Notes under the pieces: generated by a model | The model's database searches: none | Told to the model about the DNA's origin: nothing | What the model saw: only the letters and a program-made list of their open reading frames with translations | Shown here: positions 1 to 5,128 of the stretch, in pieces | Layout of the letters: every line of letters starts with the position of its first letter | Position numbering within the stretch: the first letter of the stretch is position 1 | Source: Candidatus Peribacter sp. UBA6535 | GTDB lineage: Bacteria > Patescibacteriota > Gracilibacteria > Peribacterales > Peribacteraceae | Reading direction: 5' to 3' | NCBI GenBank assembly: GCA_002436205.1 | Contig: DJKT01000032.1 | Span: 1 to 5,128, forward strand | DNA length: 5,128 bases | Position numbers and translations under genes: made by a program

Positions 1-272
1 TCCTGATCGGCTTTTGTTTTTGCTTCCAATACCTTGGCAAGTGCAAGGTCAATAACTGCTGTCCCTGCATCACTAACCTCAACATTGTTCATAATCTGTG
101 CTGCAAGTCGTGCACGTTCTACACGCGCATGTCGATGTGCAGGCAAGTCAAATCCCGGTGTTCCTTCGTTAATGGTATCCAGCAATTTCTGTCTCTTCTG
201 CGCAGCATCAGGCTCTGCAAGTCCAAGCTTGAGTTTATTTTCTAATACTTCATGTGCTGGAATAGGGGCCAT
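1..272 (-). CDS. Hypothetical protein, N-terminal 90 codons (runs off the window edge)
   Basis: Not recognised. The reading frame opens at ATG (complement 270-272) and stays open for 90 codons to the window edge, where it is cut by the boundary. It begins MAPIPAHEVLENKLKLG and is mostly predicted helical, with many Ala, Leu, Lys and Glu residues and no Cys or Trp. There is no signal peptide and no membrane segment. It starts 11 bp after the stop of the preceding minus-strand gene, so the two are probably co-transcribed; that gene is equally Cys/Trp-free and Ala/Lys-rich. No Shine-Dalgarno sequence is visible: the bases before the start are ATCC then a T-run. The start is supported by the tight spacing and by the lack of any other early Met. 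The competing plus-strand frame over this stretch looks like a low-complexity shadow. Coding status is fairly sure, function unknown. Confidence 0.72.
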   Translation of the reverse strand, partial: MAPIPAHEVLENKLKLGLAEPDAAQKRQKLLDTINEGTPGFDLPAHRHARVERARLAAQIMNNVEVSDAGTAVIDLALAKVLEAKTKADQ

Positions 273-283
273 AAAAAAATGGA

Positions 284-1606
284 TTAGCTAATTTTTTCAA
301 TTTTAAATTCGATGCTGCCTTTTATTTTGGCAAAGATGCCTTTGCCAACAATTTTACGATCAACAAGTTTCTTGAGTCCTGTCGCATTACCAGCAGCAAG
401 CTCTGCAAGAATAGTTTTCAAAGCAGCTTTATCCAAAGATACTGACCCGCGCTTTTTGGAAAGCCCCATAGGACCTGTAGATCCCTGGAATGCAAATCCC
501 AAAACCTTATCGTCATTGTCAATTCCCTGATCTTCTAATTCTGCTGAAGTAAATTTCGTACCGGTTGAAGCACCGAGCAATCCAAGTACATCAGGAGAAA
601 TTCCCGGTGCACCTGCCTTCTTTGCGGCAGTAGTTGCCAACTTTGTCAGTTCTTTTCCGGTCGTCAAACCATAGGTATGTGTTGCTCCACCAGGAGCAGC
701 ATCACGTACTGTAAGGATATTATCCTCAAATTTTACTCCGTATTGCTCGTTACCCGGAGGTGCATACTTCAGAATTTTTTCTGTTCCCATAACAGATGTT
801 AGTTTTGTTTCTTGTCCTTTCAAAGCCAAGATTCCATACATCGTTGTTTCTTTTGGTGCTGCTGTGGAAGCACTGATTTTTGAAGATGCAATTGCAAGTT
901 CCTGATCGACAAACTCATCGATGTCACCAGGACTCTTTTTAAATTTCTCAAATAGTTTCTTAAATGCAGTCTTGTCACGAATACCATTTCGGATACTGAT
1001 GCCATACTCTGCTCCCTTCTCCCGAAACTTCTCACGAAGCCCACGTGCTCCAAGCAAGCTAAATTCATCAAGAGCTAATTGATTTTCTCTTGTAGCTATT
1101 TCTGCTTTCTTCTCTGCAGAGAAAGCAAAGAGCTTATCAAACGCAAGCTTGAGCTTAGTAAACTGAAGCATCATCTTCTGAATAGTTCCAGCAATACCTC
1201 CTCCCTCATCTTCGGAGATACTATCTTTTCCAAGTTGCTGAACATCTTCTTTGATGTCCGTCAGCAATATTTCATTCGTAGCTGTTCGCACTCTATTCAT
1301 CTCAATGGTAACTGCAGAATTCATCTCCAAAAGCTTTGCATTCTCTGCTGGGGTAAGTGCACCCTTAATTGTTGGATGATCCTTTGAAATATCAATTGCA
1401 GCTTGTAATGCAATAAGGTCTGTCTGAGTCGCCTGAAGAATTTCTACTCGATTACTATCCTCGATCTGTGTTCTTAGTTTTGCAATATCTGCTGGTATAT
1501 CAGGACTACCAGCTGGGGCAGTCGACAATTTTTTTAGTAAGGACTTAAGCTCTTGAGCTTTGAGGTCTGCTGCTGGATTGCCCGATGGGGCTGCTGGATT
1601 AGGCAT
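284..1606 (-). CDS. Hypothetical soluble helical protein, 440 aa, Cys/Trp-free
   Basis: Not recognised. From ATG at 1606 the protein starts MPNPAAPSGNPAADLKAQEL and ends in a basic tail, EFKIEKIS. Residues about 10-125 are helical and heptad-like, compatible with coiled coil. An acidic/glycine patch (SEDEGGG, about 131-137) is followed by a charged helical stretch (140-240). The second half (about 245-440) mixes short strands and glycine turns and ends in a Lys-rich region with alternating hydrophobics (VGKGIFAKIKGSIEFKI). There is no signal peptide, TM segment or catalytic motif that I can name, and no Cys or Trp in 440 residues. A longer start at 1729 is possible but unlikely: it would overlap the start of the divergent gene, cover both promoters, and add a stretch rich in Trp/Cys/Ile unlike the rest. 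An extended -10 lies about 25 bp upstream of the chosen start. The next minus-strand gene follows after 11 bp, suggesting an operon. A structural or cell-surface-associated role cannot be excluded. Confidence 0.8.
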   Translation of the reverse strand: MPNPAAPSGNPAADLKAQELKSLLKKLSTAPAGSPDIPADIAKLRTQIEDSNRVEILQATQTDLIALQAAIDISKDHPTIKGALTPAENAKLLEMNSAVTIEMNRVRTATNEILLTDIKEDVQQLGKDSISEDEGGGIAGTIQKMMLQFTKLKLAFDKLFAFSAEKKAEIATRENQLALDEFSLLGARGLREKFREKGAEYGISIRNGIRDKTAFKKLFEKFKKSPGDIDEFVDQELAIASSKISASTAAPKETTMYGILALKGQETKLTSVMGTEKILKYAPPGNEQYGVKFEDNILTVRDAAPGGATHTYGLTTGKELTKLATTAAKKAGAPGISPDVLGLLGASTGTKFTSAELEDQGIDNDDKVLGFAFQGSTGPMGLSKKRGSVSLDKAALKTILAELAAGNATGLKKLVDRKIVGKGIFAKIKGSIEFKIEKIS

Positions 1607-1631
1607 ATATATTTGTTTGAAAATTCTTACT

Positions 1632-1661
1632 ATTTTAGCACATTTAAGCCAAAATATCCAA
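1632..1661 (-). promoter_or_regulatory. Extended -10 promoter for the minus-strand hypothetical operon
   Basis: On the minus strand the sequence reads TTGGAT (1661-1656), an 18-bp spacer, then TAAAAT (1637-1632), preceded by TGC (1640-1638), giving the extended -10 form TGnTAAAAT. The predicted start of transcription is near 1625, leaving a leader of about 20 nt before the ATG at 1606 and placing the longer ATG at 1729 outside the transcript. The -35 match is weak (only TTG fits). Assigned by eye from the sigma-70 consensus. Confidence 0.5.
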
Positions 1662-1684
1662 TCTACCACCCTTAGGGAAAGACA

Positions 1685-1693
1685 TGGTATGAT
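1685..1693 (+). promoter_or_regulatory. Extended -10 promoter for the hibernation factor gene
   Basis: The sequence TGGTATGAT matches the extended -10 form TGnTATAAT with one mismatch (TATGAT at 1688-1693). No convincing -35 lies 16-18 bp upstream, which is tolerable for an extended -10. Transcription would start near 1700, giving a leader of about 22 nt before the ATG at 1722, without a Shine-Dalgarno sequence. It lies about 50 bp from the opposing -10, so the two promoters form a compact divergent pair. Confidence 0.5.
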
Positions 1694-1721
1694 ATAGGCG
1701 AAATTTGCTTCTTTTCCCCTT

Positions 1722-2075
1722 ATGTACATGAATATTCAGCATTTTGAGAAAGGGTTCCACTACAACGATAAAGAGCTCCTTACCGTAGCCCGAAAAGTAG
1801 GAAAATTGGCTACGTACTGCAGTAAAGTCAAAGATGAAGGAAGCTATATCCGCGTAGATGCTGAGAATAGAAAAACGGATAAAAAGCGTGATGCCATTAA
1901 GGTGAGTATTACCGTAAAGCTCCCCAAAAAAGTACTCAGAGCAGAGTCACGAAAGCCGGATGTTGTCGAAGGATTGGACCGCTGCATAGAAAAACTGACT
2001 GGGCAGGTAAAGAAGTATAAAGAGCTCCACCAGCAAAAAGGTCGCATGCAGATGTTACGTAAGCACAAGAAATAG
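1722..2075 (+). CDS. hpf: HPF/RaiA-family ribosome hibernation factor, short form
   Basis: A 117-aa protein of the HPF/RaiA (YfiA) family. Family members bind the 30S decoding region near the A and P sites in stationary phase or stress and silence idle ribosomes. The match covers the whole single domain: an N-terminal strand (MNIQHFEKGFHYND), the first long helix with KVGKLATYCSKVKDE, the strands SYIRVD and AIKVSITVKLP, then the family-typical LRAESRKPDVVEGLDRCIEKL leading into a helix with QVKKYKELH and a basic tail ending LRKHKK. It lacks the extra C-terminal dimerisation domain of long HPF, so by family knowledge it would act like short HPF or RaiA. ATG at 1728 (MNIQ) is an alternative start two codons in; no ribosome binding site separates them. 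The stop is TAG, and an inverted repeat begins at the stop codon. The family call is secure by pattern; HPF versus RaiA behaviour is not decided. Confidence 0.85.
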   Translation: MYMNIQHFEKGFHYNDKELLTVARKVGKLATYCSKVKDEGSYIRVDAENRKTDKKRDAIKVSITVKLPKKVLRAESRKPDVVEGLDRCIEKLTGQVKKYKELHQQKGRMQMLRKHKK

Positions 2076-2127
2076 TGATGCGTGATATGTGAAATGTATC
2101 TATTACTTCTCACTCATCACTCATCAC
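2075..2127 (+). repeat. Inverted pair of 7-bp-period repeats; possible hairpin or attenuator
   Basis: Left arm 2075-2092 (GTGATGC GTGATAT GTGA) and right arm 2110-2127 (TCACTCA TCACTCA TCAC) are each built of heptamers beginning GTGA or TCAC. They are reverse complements at 15 of 18 positions, around a 17-nt loop. The left arm starts on the last base of the hibernation factor's TAG. An RNA copy could form a long, moderately stable stem with three internal mismatch positions. No U-tract follows directly (AATTCTCAT), so it is not a standard rho-independent terminator. It could instead be a weak terminator, a 3'-end stabiliser or a repeat remnant. Confidence 0.6.
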
Positions 2128-2135
2128 AATTCTCA

Positions 2136-2141
2136 TATACT
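2136..2141 (+). promoter_or_regulatory. Possible -10 element (TATACT) close to the membrane protein start
   Basis: TATACT fits the -10 consensus at five of six positions and lies 9 bp before the ATG at 2151, so transcription from it would give a nearly leaderless message. This would agree with the lack of a Shine-Dalgarno sequence there. No good -35 is visible upstream; that stretch is occupied by the TCACTCA repeats. Weak evidence: a single hexamer in AT-rich spacer. Confidence 0.28.
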
Positions 2142-2150
2142 ATCAATCCT

Positions 2151-3650
2151 ATGAAGAAAATTCTCCTCTCCATTCTCCTCCTCACGCTTCCCTTCTCTAG
2201 TGTCGCTCAAGAAGCACCAGCTGTGGAACCATTAAGTGCTGTAATTACGGGACCGGACGAAGTACCGGTAGGTCGTACAATCGTGTTGGATGCTTCTGCA
2301 AGCCATGGACTAGGAAGCAGTACGCAATACACCTGGTACCGTGGAGAAAGCAATGTTCCTATTAGCAGATCTGTTGAAGCAGTGTTCACTCCAGATCAAC
2401 CTGGTGTTGTCACCATGCGTCTCAGTATTTCCAGTATGGTAAACGGAAGAAAGCAGACAGTGGAAACTACAAGATCCATTACTGTTTTTGATCGCAAAAT
2501 AGTACTGATCGCCGACAGTTCTATCCCACTAGATAAGCTCAACCTTCACTTGGTTGCAGCGGCAGAAGCGGGGGTGTATTTGCGACTATTACAACCAGAA
2601 GAGAGTGCTATTCCTCTGGGAGTTGAAGAATCGATTTTCGCTATGCTTAGCGATGAAAGTGCCACACTTAATGGAGCTGAAGCTATCGTACTCTGGACCG
2701 AAGGAGTCAAAGGATTGCAGGCACTCATGCGTGCAGTAGAAGGAAACCCCGATAAGTTCGAAGCGATTCATAATCAAACCATTGTACTCATTACCGATCG
2801 CGGACTCGGAACACTCGCGCGTACAGCCGGTGGTCCATTTACCGTTATCCAACCACATCAAATTCTTGTTACACGCAAAGAAGCAGTAAACCCACTGATG
2901 TCTGCAGGAGACATAGAAAGTTTTATCGCAGAACTGACACAAAGAGATATCGACTTCTTTGTTGTCGACAAATCCACAACCGGTATCCGTCCGTGGAATG
3001 TTCTCTCCTCTTTAGTAAACTTTATGCTGACACATGGTGTGTCATCACAGACGGTAACACTCCTTCTGATGTTGCCGCTTATTGCTACCATTCTTGCCTT
3101 CTTTAAGCAGGTAATTGGTATCACGACATTTGGCTTGTATACGCCATCTATCGTAGCACTCAGCTTTCTTGCATTGGGCTGGGAACTGGGTCTTATGTTC
3201 CTCCTCTTTATCCTAATAACAGGATATGCAACGAGGCAATTTATGAAACGTTGGCGACTGCTATACATTCCAAAAGTTGCCATCATTCTTACTGTCGTAA
3301 GTTTGACGCTGCTCGCTCTCCTTGGAATAGGTGCATACAAAGATATCACACTCTCCGGAGATACTATTTTCGTTCTCCTTATCATGTCGACACTGTCAGA
3401 AAGTTTCCTCACGGTAAAAGCAGAGGAAGGATGGAAAGCTGCGATCTTTGGTATCGGTGAGACAGTAATGGCTGCGCTCATCTGTGTATTTATTGTCCAA
3501 CTGTCATTCTTGCAATCACTTATTCTTGCCTACCCAGAACTTATTTTGATCACCATCGTCATCAACATTTTCCTTGGAAAATGGACAGGACTAAGGCTCG
3601 TTGAATACTTCCGATTCCGGGAGGTCTTTAAGCATCTACAAGAGGAATAA
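2151..3650 (+). CDS. Signal peptide, PKD-like domain and 7TM membrane protein (7TM_transglut/RloB-like)
   Basis: A 499-aa envelope protein. Residues 1-20 are a signal peptide (MKKILLSILLLTLPFSSVAQ, cleavage near SVA). Residues about 28-114 resemble a PKD/Ig-like domain (GPDEVPVGRTIVLDASAS, YTWYRG, VTMRLSI). Residues 115-280 are an unrecognised alternating alpha/beta region with strands such as KIVLIADSS and TIVLITDRG. About seven hydrophobic segments follow from 302 to 475. The membrane part matches the 7TM domain found with inactive transglutaminases (Pfam 7TM_transglut, from memory): GITTFGLYTPSIVALSF after the first helix, RWRLLYIPKVA before the fourth, and a helix ending in LSESFLTVKAEEGWKA. 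No transglutaminase domain is present. Signal peptide and odd helix number place the N-terminal part outside and the C-terminus in the cytosol, where the downstream ATP-grasp protein should act. In proteobacteria this domain is encoded beside a RimK-like ligase and a retropepsin-like protease. The ATG at 2151 was chosen over 2082 because it begins the signal peptide. Substrate or signal is unknown. Confidence 0.8.
   Translation: MKKILLSILLLTLPFSSVAQEAPAVEPLSAVITGPDEVPVGRTIVLDASASHGLGSSTQYTWYRGESNVPISRSVEAVFTPDQPGVVTMRLSISSMVNGRKQTVETTRSITVFDRKIVLIADSSIPLDKLNLHLVAAAEAGVYLRLLQPEESAIPLGVEESIFAMLSDESATLNGAEAIVLWTEGVKGLQALMRAVEGNPDKFEAIHNQTIVLITDRGLGTLARTAGGPFTVIQPHQILVTRKEAVNPLMSAGDIESFIAELTQRDIDFFVVDKSTTGIRPWNVLSSLVNFMLTHGVSSQTVTLLLMLPLIATILAFFKQVIGITTFGLYTPSIVALSFLALGWELGLMFLLFILITGYATRQFMKRWRLLYIPKVAIILTVVSLTLLALLGIGAYKDITLSGDTIFVLLIMSTLSESFLTVKAEEGWKAAIFGIGETVMAALICVFIVQLSFLQSLILAYPELILITIVINIFLGKWTGLRLVEYFRFREVFKHLQEE
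3641..3646 (+). promoter_or_regulatory. Shine-Dalgarno sequence setting the TTG start of the ATP-grasp gene
   Basis: AGAGGA lies inside the last codons of the membrane protein gene, 7 nt before TTG at 3654. It is the only good Shine-Dalgarno sequence among the starts in this window. It supports TTG as the true start and, with the 3-nt gap after the upstream TAA, points to translational coupling. Confidence 0.65.
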
Positions 3651-3653
3651 CCG

Positions 3654-5128
3654 TTGGTACCCTTTTTCTCCAATCGCGGCATTCTTGGATTAAATGCACG
3701 GACTCTACTGTATATCCGACCGTTTAATCCCAAAAAAGCTACAGCCCTTGCAGACAGTAAACTCAAGACCAAAGCCTACCTCGCTGCCCGTGGCATTCCT
3801 GTTGCAAAACTGTATGGACGCATAGAAAACCGCGATCAAGTTTGGGAATTTGATTTCTCACAACTACCGGATGAATGTGTCTTAAAACCCAATCACGGAT
3901 TTGGTGGTGAAGGAATTATTGTTCTTCGAGGACGTGATAAGAAGGGGCGTTTCCTACGCAACGGAAAAGTACCTATATCAGACCAGGAACTTCGTGAACA
4001 TATCGAAGATATTCTTGATGGAAAATTTTCCCTTAAAGGAATGCTGGATACCGCATTTTTTGAGCAGATCCTCAAGCCCCATGATTGCTTCGCACGGTTT
4101 CGCCCGGTGGGGCTTCCAGATATTCGCATCATTGTATTTAATCTTGTGCCTGTAATGGCGATGGTACGCATACCCACAGCAGATAGTGATGGAAAAGCGA
4201 ACATTCACCTTGGAGGAATTGGTATTGGGATAGATATTGCCAAAGGAGAAACAACATACGGCGTGCAATACCATAACGTTATAGAAGAGCTATCGCATGG
4301 AGGCCCTGTCGCAGGACATCGCATCCCCTATTGGGAAGAGATCCTCCTTATTTGCTCTCGTATACAACATATTACCAATATTGGTTATCTTGCTGTTGAT
4401 ATTGCTATCGATGAACAAATGGGGCCTGCACTTCTGGAAGTAAATGCGCGAGCAGGACTGAACGTGCAAATTGCAAACCTTGCCCCCTTGCGAGCCCGGC
4501 TTGATCGCGTTCAGGGGATCACCGTAGAGTCTCCGGAAAAAGGAGTGCGTATTGGGCAAGACTTGTTTGGAAAAAAAGCAAAGAAGACTGAAGAGATAAA
4601 ACAAGAAAGTAAACCGACACTTGGTTTGGAAGAACTCGTGCAAATCACACATGGAGATGGGTCGACCATAGAAGTTGTTGCCACCATAGACAGTGGAGAG
4701 GCACGCACCACCTTTAATAAGAAATTAATTAATAACTTGCTCGAAAAAAATGGAGCAGAAGCCGACGAGACAGAAGGGCTCTATCGCGTGAAATTCACTC
4801 TAGGAGGAAAGAAAATACAGACACTTGTACAGGTAGGAGAAACGGGTTCACATAGAGCAATAGTCGGATCTCGAGATCTGAGCGGATTCCTGATTGACCC
4901 TACAAAAAAGCCTGAAGTAAAACCCGAGAAAAAGGCGATAAAGAAAACGGATATCCGCGCACTCGACCGTCTGCTCAGTAAGATCGATACAGAGCTTTTA
5001 CTTCTAAAAAATATCAAGCCACTCAACCTAGAAGAAGAAATCGAAAGACTACAAGAAGACGAACTCTACAACCCAACATTTACGTACTCAGAAATAGGTT
5101 CAGATTTGGAAGATGCACAGAAAAGACT
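3654..5128 (+). CDS. ATP-grasp (alpha-L-glutamate ligase-like) fused to retropepsin-like protease, 3'-partial
   Basis: Open to the window end (491 codons seen). Residues 1-285 match the RimK-related alpha-L-glutamate ligase-like ATP-grasp family (TIGR02291, from memory): SNRGILGLNAR, DSKLKTKAYLA, VLKPNHGFGGEGI (76-88, nucleotide-binding Lys78 and Gly loop), LPDIRIIV, VMAMVRIPTADSDGKANIH (167-185), GYLAVDI and LLEVNARAGLNVQIAN (260-275, metal-binding Glu262/Asn264). Family members are predicted to join an amino acid to a carboxylate through an acyl phosphate. After a Lys-rich linker (307-320), residues about 325-416 form a retropepsin-like domain of the RimK-associated 'zinc protease' type: catalytic ATIDSGEARTTF (Asp346) and RAIVGSRDLSGFLIDP (401-416). 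A second Lys-rich linker (417-431) leads to a helical segment ending EEIERLQEDELYNPTFTY, resembling the start of DUF1704/MATCAP metallopeptidases (tentative). TTG is the start: it follows a good ribosome binding site, and family members begin just before the GILGLNAR motif. The gene is 3 nt behind, and in frame with, the 7TM gene. Substrate unknown; cytosolic. Confidence 0.85.
   Translation, partial: MVPFFSNRGILGLNARTLLYIRPFNPKKATALADSKLKTKAYLAARGIPVAKLYGRIENRDQVWEFDFSQLPDECVLKPNHGFGGEGIIVLRGRDKKGRFLRNGKVPISDQELREHIEDILDGKFSLKGMLDTAFFEQILKPHDCFARFRPVGLPDIRIIVFNLVPVMAMVRIPTADSDGKANIHLGGIGIGIDIAKGETTYGVQYHNVIEELSHGGPVAGHRIPYWEEILLICSRIQHITNIGYLAVDIAIDEQMGPALLEVNARAGLNVQIANLAPLRARLDRVQGITVESPEKGVRIGQDLFGKKAKKTEEIKQESKPTLGLEELVQITHGDGSTIEVVATIDSGEARTTFNKKLINNLLEKNGAEADETEGLYRVKFTLGGKKIQTLVQVGETGSHRAIVGSRDLSGFLIDPTKKPEVKPEKKAIKKTDIRALDRLLSKIDTELLLLKNIKPLNLEEEIERLQEDELYNPTFTYSEIGSDLEDAQKR

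Noticed and set aside
283..292. Perfect palindrome ATTAGCTAAT over the stop of the 440-aa gene, followed on the minus strand by a T-run
   Set aside because: Only 10 bp, AT-rich and without a loop; too weak for a terminator, and the next gene starts 11 bp later.
34..530. Plus-strand open frames opposite the two minus-strand hypothetical genes
   Set aside because: Low-complexity Ser/Ala/Cys/Arg sequences without recognisable domains, antisense to the better-composed minus-strand frames.
1607..1729. N-terminal extension of the minus-strand 440-aa protein to an ATG at 1729
   Set aside because: It would overlap the start of the divergent hibernation factor and both promoters, and adds a Trp/Cys/Ile-rich stretch foreign to the rest of the protein.
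2082..2150. Upstream ATG extending the 7TM protein by 23 residues
   Set aside because: It would translate the inverted heptad repeat and bury a textbook signal peptide that starts exactly at 2151.
2858..3481. Long open frame (207 codons) on the minus strand inside the 7TM gene
   Set aside because: Composition is Ser/Arg/Ile-rich with no motif. It lies antisense to a gene with clear family motifs and is best explained as a shadow.
3648..3656. 7TM and ligase frames are the same, separated only by TAA-CCG, suggesting readthrough or a broken fusion
   Set aside because: A good ribosome binding site and a start at the family's usual N-terminus explain two separate proteins; no readthrough signal is visible.
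1..5128. Alternative genetic code (UGA as Gly or Trp), CRISPR array, tRNA/rRNA, insertion sequence
   Set aside because: No in-frame TGA occurs in the real genes, and Gly and Trp use normal codons. No spaced direct repeats, tRNA-like fold, transposase or terminal inverted repeats were seen.

Overview
The window looks like a bacterial chromosome fragment, moderately AT-leaning, standard genetic code (no in-frame TGA in any real gene; stops used are TAA and TAG). Most start codons lack a Shine-Dalgarno sequence and sit close behind extended -10 type promoters. SD-poor starts, compact spacing, a short hibernation factor and unrecognised low-complexity proteins would fit an uncultivated lineage such as a Candidate Phyla Radiation / Peregrinibacteria-like group. 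That placement is a guess; the sequence holds no diagnostic marker.

Layout. Minus strand, left half: two co-oriented genes of unknown function 11 bp apart, a 440-aa Cys/Trp-free protein (284-1606) followed by the N-terminal 90 codons of a second unknown protein (1-272). A short divergent promoter region (about 1607-1721) separates them from the plus-strand genes: a short HPF/RaiA-type ribosome hibernation factor (1722-2075), a 75-bp spacer holding an inverted pair of 7-bp-period repeats, a secreted-domain plus seven-TM membrane protein (2151-3650), and a large multidomain ATP-grasp protein (3654 to beyond the window end).

The most notable content is the last pair. The membrane protein carries the 7TM domain that in proteobacteria is usually joined to an inactive transglutaminase domain and encoded beside a RimK-like 'alpha-L-glutamate ligase-like' ATP-grasp enzyme and a retropepsin-like (RimK-associated 'zinc') protease. 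Here the outside part is instead a PKD-like domain plus an alpha/beta region. The ligase and the protease are fused in one polypeptide, with a further C-terminal segment whose beginning resembles DUF1704/MATCAP-type metallopeptidases. I read this as a condensed, rearranged version of the ligase / protease / 7TM system: a cytosolic amide-bond-forming and peptide-cleaving enzyme coupled to an envelope sensor or transporter. In some proteobacteria the related operon has been linked to osmotic stress. The neighbouring hibernation factor would be consistent with a stress setting, but that link is only contextual.
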